Positions 34,500-43,945 of a stretch of 64,000 nt of DNA are shown in pieces. Source of the DNA: Iodidimonas muriae. Lineage in GTDB: Bacteria; Pseudomonadota; Alphaproteobacteria; Sphingomonadales; Rhodothalassiaceae. Position numbers and translations under genes: made by a program. The notes under the pieces are model-generated. The model searched no databases and had not been told where the DNA came from. It saw only the letters and a program-made list of their open reading frames with translations. Location of the stretch: the NCBI RefSeq assembly GCF_014647255.1, contig NZ_BMOV01000006.1:62001-126000 (forward strand), in the 5' to 3' direction. Position 1 is the first letter of the stretch, and the number at the start of each line of letters is the position of its first letter.

Positions 34500-35846
34500 T
34501 TAGCTGTCGGCCTTTTCCTGTGTCGCAAGGCCGTTGATCCAGGCATCCAATGCTTCAAGAGCGCGCCGGCTCATGGCTGGTTTGCGCTCTTTCTTTTTGA
34601 CCTTCCCCGCAAGTGGCGGGAACAGGCCGAAATTCACATTCATCGGCTGAAAGCTGTCTGGCCGCGCGCCGCCGGTGATATGCGAAAGAACAGCACCGAA
34701 GGCGGTTACATCGGGCGGCGGCGTCAGGGAATGCCCCAAAGCATCGGCAGCGGCAAAGCGTCCGGCCATCAACCCCACAGCGGCGGATTCGATATAGCCT
34801 TCGACCCCGGTGATCTGACCGGCGAAGCGCAAGCGCGGATCGGCTTTCAGGCGCAGGCTTTCGTCCAGCAAGCGGGGTGAATTGATGAAAGTATTGCGGT
34901 GCAGGCCGCCCAAGCGTGCAAAAACGGCCTTTTCCAGACCGGGAATGGTCCGGAAAATCTCGTTTTGGGCACCATATTTCAACTTGGTCTGGAACCCGAC
35001 GATATTATACAGCGTTCCCAATTGGTTATCTTGTCGAAGCTGAATAACGGCATGAGGTTGTTTTCCTGTTCGGGGGTCGGTCAGCCCTACCGGCTTCATT
35101 GGCCCGAAGCGCAAGGTTTCACGGCCCCGTTCCGCCATGACTTCAATGGGCATACAGCCTTCAAAATAGGGGGTGTTTTCCTCCCATTCCTTGAAGCTGG
35201 TTTTTTCGCCTTCCAAAAGGGCGGTGATAAAGGACTCATATTGAGCTTCATCAAGGGGGCAGTTGATATAATCGGCCCCTTCGCCTTTATCATAACGGGA
35301 TTGATACCAAGCCACATCCATATTGATGCTGTCTTTATGCACGATGGGGGCAATGGCATCGAAAAAAGCGAGGCTGTCTTCGCCGGTCAGATCGAGAATG
35401 GCGTGGCTCAGGCCATCGGAGGTCAAAGGCCCGGTGGCGATGATCACATTGGCCCAGTCTTTGGGGGGCAAGCCATCGATACAATCACGCTCGATGGTAA
35501 TTAATGGATGCTCGGCCAGTGTTTTGGTGACCATCTGCGAAAATTGATCGCGGTCGACCGCCAAAGCTGATCCGGCGGGAACTTTTGCGGCATCGCCGCA
35601 GCGCATGATCAAGGAATTGAGACGGCGCATTTCTTCATGCAGCAGGCCAACGGCATTGTTTTGTGCATCATCGGAACGAAAAGAATTGGAACAGACCAGT
35701 TCCGCCAATCCGTCCGTATGATGGGCCGCCGTGTTTTGCACGGGGCGCATTTCGTGCAACACCACCGCAATGCCTGCCTGCGCGATTTGCCATGCAGCTT
35801 CAGACCCTGCAAGACCGCCGCCGATGATATGGACACAATTGGACAT
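34500..35846 (-). CDS. trmFO: Folate/FAD-dependent tRNA (uracil-5-)-methyltransferase TrmFO
   Basis: TrmFO makes 5-methyluridine at position 54 of tRNA using methylenetetrahydrofolate. The 448-aa protein begins with the FAD-binding motif [16 protein letters not shown], followed by VVLHEMRPV and, further on, the conserved [11 protein letters not shown]. The C-terminal region keeps [21 protein letters not shown] and [10 protein letters not shown]. Length is normal. Confidence 0.95.
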   Translation of the reverse strand: MSNCVHIIGGGLAGSEAAWQIAQAGIAVVLHEMRPVQNTAAHHTDGLAELVCSNSFRSDDAQNNAVGLLHEEMRRLNSLIMRCGDAAKVPAGSALAVDRDQFSQMVTKTLAEHPLITIERDCIDGLPPKDWANVIIATGPLTSDGLSHAILDLTGEDSLAFFDAIAPIVHKDSINMDVAWYQSRYDKGEGADYINCPLDEAQYESFITALLEGEKTSFKEWEENTPYFEGCMPIEVMAERGRETLRFGPMKPVGLTDPRTGKQPHAVIQLRQDNQLGTLYNIVGFQTKLKYGAQNEIFRTIPGLEKAVFARLGGLHRNTFINSPRLLDESLRLKADPRLRFAGQITGVEGYIESAAVGLMAGRFAAADALGHSLTPPPDVTAFGAVLSHITGGARPDSFQPMNVNFGLFPPLAGKVKKKERKPAMSRRALEALDAWINGLATQEKADS

Positions 35847-35974
35847 GGGAAAAACCTGTTCTTGCTTTAGGAAAAAAGGGTCTGCCTGCGCGCATTATCG
35901 CTGGAGCAATGTCCAAGGCTAACGCTATTGTGCGGACTCTATTTCAAATCCGCAGCAAGGACGCAAGAGAGATC

Positions 35975-36229
35975 ATGACCAATCAAGACGGCAGGGTGAC
36001 TTTTTGGCAGGCATTAAGGATGAAGCCGGTGGTGCACCGTGCCGGGCGGGTGGCGCTGATCGTGGGGACGGTTTTGGTCTTGATCAATCAGGGCGAGCTT
36101 TTTCTTACCGGTGAAATGCCGCCCTTATGGAAGATAGTGCTGACCTTTGTGGTGCCTTATTGCGTCTCAAGCTATTCCAGCGCTGCGCATATTGCCGAGA
36201 AAAGCCGCCAAGAAGACGCACAAGTCTAA
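35975..36229 (+). CDS. nrtS: NrtS-type nitrate/nitrite transporter, small membrane protein
   Basis: The 84-aa protein has two membrane segments (RVALIVGTVLVLINQGELF and WKIVLTFVVPYCVSSYSS) that match the NrtS family described from cyanobacteria. ATG 35975 gives the family N-terminus; an in-frame ATG at 35909 would add 22 residues. No nitrate-assimilation genes are in the window, so transport is assigned on similarity alone. Confidence 0.7.
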   Translation: MTNQDGRVTFWQALRMKPVVHRAGRVALIVGTVLVLINQGELFLTGEMPPLWKIVLTFVVPYCVSSYSSAAHIAEKSRQEDAQV

Positions 36230-36247
36230 AGCGTTTTAGAACGCTTT
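36228..36247. terminator. Small hairpin after nrtS
   Basis: AAAGCGTT and AACGCTTT pair perfectly around TTAG directly at the end of nrtS, facing hspQ. The stem is short, so it is a weak terminator candidate. Confidence 0.4.
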
Positions 36248-36283
36248 ATCCGCAGACACGGTTCCTATTTAAGATTTGCGCCT

Positions 36284-36613
36284 TTAATTCATGCTGATGG
36301 ATTTCAGGCTGTAACGCCCGCCATCAAAACTATCGAACAGATCGTCGATATCGGGATGGCGGCAGGGCCCCCCTGAATCCGGCTCCAGATTCTGTTGGCT
36401 CACATAGGCGAAATAGGTGGACGTGTCGTTTTCGGCCAGAACATGATAAAAGGGTTGCTCTTTTTTGGGACGTGCCTCTTCAGGGATGGATTCCCACCAT
36501 TCTTCATTATTGTCGAATTCGGGATCGACATCGAAGATCACGCCGCGAAAGGAGAACAAGCGGTGCTTGACCACCTGGCCGATGCAAAACTGTCCTTTGC
36601 CTAATTTAGGCAT
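36284..36613 (-). CDS. hspQ: Heat shock protein HspQ
   Basis: The 109-aa protein has the HspQ/YccV domain: FCIGQVVKHRLFSFRGVIFDVDPEF followed by QPFYHVLAENDTSTYFAYVSQQNL. HspQ modulates Lon protease and affects DnaA stability in E. coli. ATG 36613 gives the family N-terminus and has AGGATGAG upstream; starts at 36622 and 36643 are in frame. Confidence 0.9.
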   Translation of the reverse strand: MPKLGKGQFCIGQVVKHRLFSFRGVIFDVDPEFDNNEEWWESIPEEARPKKEQPFYHVLAENDTSTYFAYVSQQNLEPDSGGPCRHPDIDDLFDSFDGGRYSLKSISMN

Positions 36614-36709
36614 TGCTCTCATCCTGTTGTTACGCACGTTCAATACAGAGTTGTTTGATAGATAAAACCTCTATCCCATTGGTTAAGCAGGATAAAGTCT
36701 GGTTTAGAG

Positions 36710-37156
36710 CTAGGTTTGTGGCAAGCGTCCCCGTAAGCTGGAAATTTTGGAATCCAGAGATATCAAAATGATGGTCATGGTTTCCAGAATGCTGTCGAAA
36801 TCGGTTGGCGCGTCAAATATGGTCGCGCTTTCCAGGGAAATATGCCCCGTTTTATCGAGCAAGATATGGTCATGGGTGCGAAATTTTGATCGTTCCGTTT
36901 CGGCAATGGCCGTTTTGCGGGCGTCAGGGTCCTGCGCAGAAAAGGGAAGGACGCCCAATTGTGCGCGCAAATTCAAGGTGCATTGCCCGAAATGGGGCTT
37001 GCCAAGATGGGCCTGAAAGACAATGCCATCCCATGTGAAGCTGAAATCCAGAGGCAGGCCTATGGTGGGATTGTCCAAGTGCTCCTGTGCCTGCATCAGA
37101 ATATGATGCAATTGCGGCAATTGGTCAGTCTCGCTATGTGACATGGTCTGCATCAT
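36710..37156 (-). CDS. Hypothetical protein, unrecognised
   Basis: The 148-aa soluble, acidic protein was not matched to a family. It starts with a short helical stretch (LPQLHHILMQAQEHL) and continues with beta-type segments (FSFTWDGIVFQAHLG, CTLNLRAQLGVLPF) and an LDKTGHISLESATIFD stretch. It has no signal peptide or membrane segment. It lies between hspQ and a divergent ABC exporter. Codon use looks like that of neighbours. No clear ribosome binding site was seen; an in-frame ATG at 37144 is an alternative. Confidence 0.55.
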   Translation of the reverse strand: MMQTMSHSETDQLPQLHHILMQAQEHLDNPTIGLPLDFSFTWDGIVFQAHLGKPHFGQCTLNLRAQLGVLPFSAQDPDARKTAIAETERSKFRTHDHILLDKTGHISLESATIFDAPTDFDSILETMTIILISLDSKISSLRGRLPQT

Positions 37157-37280
37157 ATATATCGCCCGGTTTCGTGGTCACAGCGGTGGCGGGATAAAGA
37201 TTTTTGCGTGCCAGAGTCTACGGCCATGGTTTTAATGAAGCGTAAAATTTGAATGACTATTTGCCATGAAAGGGCAATTG

Positions 37281-39086
37281 ATGCCGAAAGGCCTGAAACA
37301 CGATCCTTTACAAAACAGCCCTTCGGCAGGCCATTGGCCGGTGATCAAGCGGTTAAGCCCCTATCTTTGGCCCAAAGGGCGTCCGGATCTTCGTTGGCGC
37401 ATTGCTTTATCGCTGCTATTGCTTGTGGCCGCAAAGGTGGTGACGGTTTACACGCCGTTTTTCTACAAAGCAGCCATTGACGGATTGTCCAACCCTGCGC
37501 AACAAGCCGTGGCGTTGCCCCTTTTGTTGCTTGTGGCTTATGGGGTGGCCCGTTTTGGCTCGGTGGCTTTGGCGCAGATCCGCGATGCGATTTTTGCCAA
37601 AGCGTCCCAGCATGCCTTGCGGTCTGTGGCATTGGAAACATTTTGGCATCTGCATGCGCTGTCCTTGCGCTTTCATCTGGAACGCCAGACCGGCGGGCTT
37701 TCCAGAGCCATAGAGCGCGGCACCCGCGCCATTGATTTCCTGTTGCGGTTCATGACCTTCAACATCGTTCCAACCATATTGGAACTGCTGTTTGTCGGAG
37801 GCGTTTTTTATGTTCATTTCGGCTGGCACTTTGCCGTTGTTTTGCTGATATCCGTTGCCGCTTATATCGGGTTTTCAGTGATGATAACCGAATGGCGCAC
37901 CCGTTTTCGTCGCACCATGAATGCACAAGACAGAAAAGCCAACAGCCGGGCGGTGGATAGCCTGCTGAATTTTGAAACGGTAAAATATTTCGGCAATGAA
38001 GCCCATGAAGCCGCACGCTACGACAAGGCCTTGGCCAGCTATCAGGAGGCGGCGGTCAAAAGCCAATCGTCTTTGTCGGCCCTGAATGCGGGGCAGGCGT
38101 TGATCATCAATGCCGCTTTGGCCAGTGTGATGGTGATGACAGCGCAAGGCTATTTGGCCGATCGCCTGACATTGGGGGATGTGGTTTTGGCCAATGCCTT
38201 GCTGATCCAGCTTTTTGTGCCGCTTAATCTGTTGGGATTCGTGTACCGCGAAATCAAGCAATCGCTGATTGATATGGAATATCTGTTCGGGCTTTTGGAT
38301 GCGGACCGCGAAGTGGCGGATAAGCCCGACGCCAAAGCCTTGGTGGTGAATGGCGCGCGCTTGTCCTTTCGTAATATGTGCTTTGGCTATGATGCGCGCC
38401 GGCAGGTTTTGCACGATATATCCTTCGAGGTTCCCGCGGGGAAAACCGTTGCCATTGTAGGGCCCAGTGGCGCGGGAAAATCCACTTTGTCGCGGATATT
38501 GTACCGTTTTTACGATATTGAATCCGGCCATGTGGAGATCGACGGGCAAGATATCCGGGATGTGACCCAAGCCAGTTTACGCGCTGCCATCGGGATCGTT
38601 CCCCAAGATACCGTCCTGTTCAATGACAGCATTGCCTATAATATTCGCTATGGGCGCCCTGATGCCCGTGAAGACGAGGTTTATGAGGCGGCAAAACTGG
38701 CCCGTATTGACGATTTTATCGCGCGTTTGCCCGATGGATATGAAACACGGGTTGGGGAGCGCGGGTTGAAATTGTCGGGCGGGGAAAAGCAGCGGGTGGC
38801 CATTGCCCGAACCATTTTGAAAGACCCGCCCATTTTGCTGTTGGATGAAGCGACAAGCGCCTTGGACACCCGCACAGAACGGGAAATACAGGATGCCATT
38901 GAACGTGTGGCGCGCAATCGCACAACGCTGGTGATTGCCCATCGGCTGTCCACTGTGGTCAATGCCGATGAAATTTTGGTGCTGGATGAGGGGAAAATCA
39001 TCGAGCGGGGCCGCCATGAGACATTGTTGCAAGCAGGCGGGGCCTATGCCGCCATGTGGCAACGTCAGCAAGAAAACGCAGGATAG
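37281..39086 (+). CDS. Atm1-type ABC exporter (permease fused to ATPase)
   Basis: About 601 aa with six membrane helices (residues about 40-310) and an ABC ATPase: Walker A VGPSGAGKST, Q-loop VPQDTVLFNDS, signature LSGGEKQRVAIART and Walker B ILLLDEATSALD. The DRKANSRAVDSLLNFETVKYF stretch is typical of Atm1/HMT1 exporters, which move glutathione-linked persulfides or metal complexes. ATG 37281 has AAGGG 7 nt upstream; ATG 37266 is an alternative. Confidence 0.9.
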   Translation: MPKGLKHDPLQNSPSAGHWPVIKRLSPYLWPKGRPDLRWRIALSLLLLVAAKVVTVYTPFFYKAAIDGLSNPAQQAVALPLLLLVAYGVARFGSVALAQIRDAIFAKASQHALRSVALETFWHLHALSLRFHLERQTGGLSRAIERGTRAIDFLLRFMTFNIVPTILELLFVGGVFYVHFGWHFAVVLLISVAAYIGFSVMITEWRTRFRRTMNAQDRKANSRAVDSLLNFETVKYFGNEAHEAARYDKALASYQEAAVKSQSSLSALNAGQALIINAALASVMVMTAQGYLADRLTLGDVVLANALLIQLFVPLNLLGFVYREIKQSLIDMEYLFGLLDADREVADKPDAKALVVNGARLSFRNMCFGYDARRQVLHDISFEVPAGKTVAIVGPSGAGKSTLSRILYRFYDIESGHVEIDGQDIRDVTQASLRAAIGIVPQDTVLFNDSIAYNIRYGRPDAREDEVYEAAKLARIDDFIARLPDGYETRVGERGLKLSGGEKQRVAIARTILKDPPILLLDEATSALDTRTEREIQDAIERVARNRTTLVIAHRLSTVVNADEILVLDEGKIIERGRHETLLQAGGAYAAMWQRQQENAG

Positions 39087-39270
39087 GGGACGGGGGAGGA
39101 ACCGTTCTTTTCGCTTGCTCAAGCACAGCAAACCAAAGTTGAAATGCCCTGATCTGTCTCTTTCGTGCAGGCTCTATTTGACCTTTGCATGGGAATTGGT
39201 CAAATTCCGCGCAATCTGTCATACATCGGGGCGCAATGGCCCTGAACAAGAACTGGAAAGGCTCGCTTTC

Positions 39271-39966
39271 ATGGACCCGTTTCGCTCTGCCTTCAACCGC
39301 GTGCACCGCGAGGGCGTCCCCTTCGTATTGATTGCCTTCGCTTTGGCCGCCCTTTCCATGGTGTTTATCAGCGAGGTGCTGGGCTGGATATTGATCGTTC
39401 TGGGCCTTTATATCGTTTATTTCTTCCGCGATCCTGTGCGGATGACGCCCATTCTGGATACGGCATTGGTCAGCCCCGCCGATGGTGTGGTGTCGAAAAT
39501 CGAACAGGCTGTGCCGCCTGTGGAATTGGAAATGGGCGAGGGCGCCCGCACGCGAATCTCTATTTTCCTGTCGGTGCTGAATGTGCACGTGAACCGGGTT
39601 CCATCCGATGGCACCATCACAAAACTCAATTATATTCCCGGTAAATTCATCAATGCCACTCTGGATAAGGCCAGCGATGAAAATGAACGCCAGCTTGTGC
39701 GGCTGGATCGGGCTGATGGCCGGTCGGTGGCCTTTGTGCAGATTGCCGGCCTGATTGCCCGGCGCATTGTGTGCAATTTGGAAGTGGGCCAGACAGTGGA
39801 AGCTGGCGAGCGCTTTGGGATTATTCGTTTTGGCAGCCGCATGGATGTCTATTGCCCTGAAGGCATGGAGCCGGTGATCGCTGTCGGCCAAACGGTGGTC
39901 GGTGGTGAAACGGTGATCGCCGATGACAAACCGTCCCATAAAAATATTCAGGGGCGCGCTTCCTGA
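39271..39966 (+). CDS. psd: Phosphatidylserine decarboxylase proenzyme
   Basis: Makes phosphatidylethanolamine from phosphatidylserine. The 231-aa protein is the short type: two membrane-near helices at the N-terminus, the motif FFRDPVRM, LVSPADGVVSKIE and the self-cleavage site RFGSRMDV, where Gly-Ser splitting creates the pyruvoyl group. The stop codon overlaps the pssA start (TGATG), linking both steps of PE synthesis. Confidence 0.95.
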   Translation: MDPFRSAFNRVHREGVPFVLIAFALAALSMVFISEVLGWILIVLGLYIVYFFRDPVRMTPILDTALVSPADGVVSKIEQAVPPVELEMGEGARTRISIFLSVLNVHVNRVPSDGTITKLNYIPGKFINATLDKASDENERQLVRLDRADGRSVAFVQIAGLIARRIVCNLEVGQTVEAGERFGIIRFGSRMDVYCPEGMEPVIAVGQTVVGGETVIADDKPSHKNIQGRAS

Positions 39967-40754
39967 TGGTCAAACGCGCCTCCCGCAATTCCAGCGGCAA
40001 TGGACGCCGCACCTTCACGGCGCGTATGATGGCGGCCAATGTGGTTACCACCCTTGCGCTATGCTCGGGCATGACCGCCATTCGCTTTGCCATTGAAGGC
40101 CGGTTTCAACTGGCTGTGGTGTTTGTTGTTGCAGCGGCGGTTCTGGATGCCATGGACGGGGCCATTGCGCGTTTATTGAAAAGCACCAGCCGGTTCGGGG
40201 CCGAGCTTGATTCATTGTCCGATGTGGTGGCATTCGGCATGGCTCCGGCCTTTTTGCTTTATGCCTGGGGCTTGGGCGATATGGGGCGCATTGGGTGGAT
40301 TGTGGCTTTGGCCTTCGGGGTTTCTGTGGCTCTGAGACTGGCACGTTATAACGCATCCATAGATGAGGCGGACGATCCCTATAAAGCCATGGGATTCTTC
40401 ACCGGCGTGCCTGCGCCGGCGGGGGCCATGCTGGTTTTGTTGCCGATGTTGCTGGATTTCGCTTTTGAATCGGCGTTGTTTCAAAAATCGTTCGTTCTGG
40501 TGGGATATGTGGCGATCATTGCAACGCTGGTGGTATCGCGGGTACCCACCTTTTCATTGAAACAATTGCGGGTGCGCCGAGAAGCGATGGTGCCCAGCCT
40601 GTTTGTGATCGCCTTGTTTGCCGCATCTGTCACGGTTTATCGCTGGGCCGCCATAGCCATTGTTGCCATTGCCTATTTGGCCTCGATTCTTTTGTCTTGG
40701 CGGGTTTATCGCCGCAAGCTCAAAATTGCCGATAAAAACGCCGCGCAGGATTGA
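39966..40754 (+). CDS. pssA: CDP-diacylglycerol-serine O-phosphatidyltransferase
   Basis: Joins CDP-diacylglycerol and serine to give phosphatidylserine, the substrate of psd. The 262-aa membrane protein has the CDP-alcohol phosphotransferase motif DGAIARLLKSTSRFGAELD with its closing SLSD, and several hydrophobic helices. It starts one base from the psd stop, so the two are translationally coupled. Confidence 0.95.
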   Translation: MVKRASRNSSGNGRRTFTARMMAANVVTTLALCSGMTAIRFAIEGRFQLAVVFVVAAAVLDAMDGAIARLLKSTSRFGAELDSLSDVVAFGMAPAFLLYAWGLGDMGRIGWIVALAFGVSVALRLARYNASIDEADDPYKAMGFFTGVPAPAGAMLVLLPMLLDFAFESALFQKSFVLVGYVAIIATLVVSRVPTFSLKQLRVRREAMVPSLFVIALFAASVTVYRWAAIAIVAIAYLASILLSWRVYRRKLKIADKNAAQD

Positions 40755-40771
40755 CAAAAAAGTGCTAGCGG

Positions 40772-43700
40772 TTATTCCGCCGCTTGCGTTACATCTTTGA
40801 TTTCTTTGATTGTTTTGTCTTCAATGCCCGCTTTTTTGGCTTTACGGGCTGCTTTCTTTTCCTTGCGGATAATGCGCCAAGCCAGCATGGACGGGGTGAC
40901 AATCAATGTCAGAACGGTGGCAAAGCTTAGCCCGAACACAATAGCCAAAGCCAGATCCACCCAGATAAAGCTGGTGGGGGAACCGATTTCCACCGCGCGG
41001 GAAACGAAATCCACATTGAACTGGAACACCATGGGCAGCAGCCCGATCACAGTGGTGATGGTGGTCAGCAAAACCGGGCGCAAGCGTTGGGCGCCGGTGC
41101 GGACCACAGCTTCCAAAGGCGGGATGCCCTGTTTGACCAAACGGGCATAGGTATCGATCAGAACGATATTGTTGTTCACCACAATCCCTGCCAGCGCGAT
41201 GATGCCCACCCCTGTCATCACGATCACAAAGGGCCGGTCTGTCAGCCACAGGCCGAACACCGCGCCCACCGTTGATAACAGCACGGCGGTCAGGATCAGC
41301 CCCGCCTGATAAAAGCTGTTGAACTGCGCCAGCAAAATCAGTCCCATGCCGAACAATGCAATAACGAAGGCATTAAGCAAAAAGCTGCCCGATTCCTTTT
41401 CCACTTCATCCTGGCCCGCAAAACGGATCGAGACGCGCGGATCGAAATTCTGGTCGGCAATCCATTTTTTGATTTCGATCACCTTGGCCGCAGGCTGCAC
41501 GCCTTCAGCCACATCGCTGGCAAGGGTCATGACCCGCTGTCCATCGATGCGTTCAATATCGCCGGTTTTGGGGCGGGCATTGCGCTCCACGAAATTTCCG
41601 ATGGGCACCGAGCCGAACTCTGTAGGAATACGCAAGGTATCAAGGGCGAGAATGCCGCGTTGGTCGACCGGAAAGCGCACCCGGATATCCACCTCGTCAT
41701 CGGCTTCATCGGGGCGATAGCGTCCAACCAATGCGCCATTGGTGACAAGCTGGATGAAACTGCCAACGGTGGTAAGATCGGTGCCAAAGCGGCCTGCTTC
41801 GGCGCGATCCACCTCTAACCGCCATTCAATTCCGGCCACGGGGCGGCTGTCCTCCTGATCCACCAGCCCGTCCATATTGTCGATGAACTCGCGAATACGT
41901 TCTACCGTGGGGGTGATCAGGCTGGGGATGGCGCTGGCCACCTCGATCTCGATGGCTTTTCCTTGCACCGGCCCTTGTTGTTCTTCGGAAAACTCCACTT
42001 TGACGCCGGCCACATCAGCAACCCGTTCGCGGATTTCTTGTTCAATTTCCGTTGCAGGGCGGCGCTCGTCCCAATCCTTGAACAGCAAGGTCACGCGGCC
42101 AATGGTATCTTCCGCATCGCCCGAACCCGCGCCGATGCGGGTATAGCGGTTTTCCACCCCATCGATATCCAGAAGGCGGCTTTCCACATCGGAAACCAGC
42201 GTATTCATTTCCGTGATGGAAAAATTGCCGCGTGCATGGACAAGCACGCGGGCGCTGTTAGGCTCGCCATCGGGAAACAGGATCTGTCCGTTATTATCGG
42301 TGATGAACAGCCCCCATGCGCCGATCAGGGCCACAAGGGTCAGGGCCATGATCTTGCCGGGATGATGGATCAGAACCGATAAAAGCCGCGTGTACCAACC
42401 GGTGATGCCGCTCAGAGACTTGGGATCGAAGGTCTGGTCCCCCGCCAGATGTTCCATCAGGTCGGGATCTGCCTGGCCGGGTTTGCCGATCAAGGCGCCA
42501 AGGGTGGGCAAAAAGATCAAGGCCATCAACAGCGACCCGATCAGGGTGAAGATCAGTGTCAGCGGCAGATAGCTCATGAAATCGCCGATGATACCGGGCC
42601 AGAAAAGCAAGGGCGCAAAGGCAACCAACGTGGTCGCGGTCGAGGCAATAATAGGCCATGACATGCGCTGGGCGGCCAATCGGAAGGCCTCTTTCCGGTG
42701 GTGGCCCTCCAGCATCTTCCGGTCGGCATATTCCGTTACCACAATGGCCCCGTCCACCAGCAGCCCCACAGCCAGGATCAGGCCGAACAACACCACGGTA
42801 TTGATGGTGTAGCCCAAGGCATAAAGCACCAAAATCCCGAAGAGGAACGCGCCGGGAATGGACACGCTGACAAGGGTGGCCGAGCGCCAGCCAAGAGCCG
42901 CAACAACAACGATGGAAACCAGCGCCACCGCAGACAGAACGGAATTGCGCAAAGTGCTCAGGAAGTCGGTCACATAAACCGATGTATCGCCCAAAAATTC
43001 GTATTGCATGCTGCCGGGCCAGCTTTTGGCCGCGAATTCTGTCATGGCTTTGGCGGCCTGCGCCGTTTCAACGGTGTTGGTGCCCACACGTTTGATCACT
43101 TCGATGGTGATGGCGGGGCGGCCATTGAAGCGGGCCAGAGATGTGGCATCCTTGAAGGTGCGGCGCGCCTCGCCAAGATCGGCAAGGGTGACAACCCCGT
43201 CGCGGGATGTCTTGACCGGGAGGTTGGCCACATCGCGGGCGTCTTCAAACAGCCCGGGAACTTTTACGGAAAACCGCCCGTCACCCGCATCAAGGGCGCC
43301 AGCGGCGATCAGGCGGTTGTTGTTTTGCACCACCGTCAAAAGCTCGTTCAAGGACACATCATAGGTTTCGATCCGGGTGGGATCGACCACCACTTCCAAA
43401 ACCTCTTCGCGCTTGCCGCCGACCTGGGCTTCCAAAACGCTGGGAATGGTTTCCAGCTGGTCTTTCAGGGTTTCCGCAATGCGGACCATGGTGCGTTCGG
43501 GCGCATCGCCAAACAAGACCACCGTTATGATGGGTTGCTTGCCTGCGGAATATTCCGCGACAACCGGCTCTTCGCTTTCATTGGGCAGATCGGCCTTGGC
43601 CATATCCACCGCTTCCCGCACATCCAAAAGCGCCTGATCCGCATCCACATCGGATTGGAATTCCAGCACGATGCTGGCCCCGCCCACAAACCCGTTGGCG

Positions 43701-43945
43701 GTCATTTCCTTAACGCCTTCAATGGTCTGGAGCTGACGTTCCATGGGTTTGATGATCATCCGTTCGGCATCTTCGGGGGAGATGCCGTCATGGCTGATGC
43801 TGACGGAAAAGAAGGGGAACTGGACGTCTGGATTGTCTTCTTTCGGGATGGCGTAATAGGCATAGCCGCCAGCCAGCAAGATCATCATCAAAAGCGATAA
43901 AATCAACCGCTTGTGATCGACCGCGCTTTTGATGATCGAATTCAT
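40772..43945 (-). CDS. RND efflux transporter permease
   Basis: The 1057-aa inner membrane protein has the RND layout: twelve membrane segments and two large periplasmic loops. The N-terminus (AVDHKRLILSLLMMILLAGGYAYYAIPKEDNPDVQFPF) and the middle motif AVGLLVDGAIVVTEYADRKM are clear; the second residue of the usual Asp-Asp pair is glycine. The start overlaps the stop of the adaptor gene by 4 bases. No outer-membrane TolC-type gene is included. Substrates are unknown. Confidence 0.93.
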   Translation of the reverse strand: MNSIIKSAVDHKRLILSLLMMILLAGGYAYYAIPKEDNPDVQFPFFSVSISHDGISPEDAERMIIKPMERQLQTIEGVKEMTANGFVGGASIVLEFQSDVDADQALLDVREAVDMAKADLPNESEEPVVAEYSAGKQPIITVVLFGDAPERTMVRIAETLKDQLETIPSVLEAQVGGKREEVLEVVVDPTRIETYDVSLNELLTVVQNNNRLIAAGALDAGDGRFSVKVPGLFEDARDVANLPVKTSRDGVVTLADLGEARRTFKDATSLARFNGRPAITIEVIKRVGTNTVETAQAAKAMTEFAAKSWPGSMQYEFLGDTSVYVTDFLSTLRNSVLSAVALVSIVVVAALGWRSATLVSVSIPGAFLFGILVLYALGYTINTVVLFGLILAVGLLVDGAIVVTEYADRKMLEGHHRKEAFRLAAQRMSWPIIASTATTLVAFAPLLFWPGIIGDFMSYLPLTLIFTLIGSLLMALIFLPTLGALIGKPGQADPDLMEHLAGDQTFDPKSLSGITGWYTRLLSVLIHHPGKIMALTLVALIGAWGLFITDNNGQILFPDGEPNSARVLVHARGNFSITEMNTLVSDVESRLLDIDGVENRYTRIGAGSGDAEDTIGRVTLLFKDWDERRPATEIEQEIRERVADVAGVKVEFSEEQQGPVQGKAIEIEVASAIPSLITPTVERIREFIDNMDGLVDQEDSRPVAGIEWRLEVDRAEAGRFGTDLTTVGSFIQLVTNGALVGRYRPDEADDEVDIRVRFPVDQRGILALDTLRIPTEFGSVPIGNFVERNARPKTGDIERIDGQRVMTLASDVAEGVQPAAKVIEIKKWIADQNFDPRVSIRFAGQDEVEKESGSFLLNAFVIALFGMGLILLAQFNSFYQAGLILTAVLLSTVGAVFGLWLTDRPFVIVMTGVGIIALAGIVVNNNIVLIDTYARLVKQGIPPLEAVVRTGAQRLRPVLLTTITTVIGLLPMVFQFNVDFVSRAVEIGSPTSFIWVDLALAIVFGLSFATVLTLIVTPSMLAWRIIRKEKKAARKAKKAGIEDKTIKEIKDVTQAAE

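Noticed and set aside
42698-43900. 400-codon open frame on the plus strand
   Set aside because: It lies wholly opposite the RND permease gene, has a His/Gly/Gln-rich shadow composition, and no ribosome binding site or family match. The same applies to the plus-strand frame at 43999-45090 opposite the adaptor gene.
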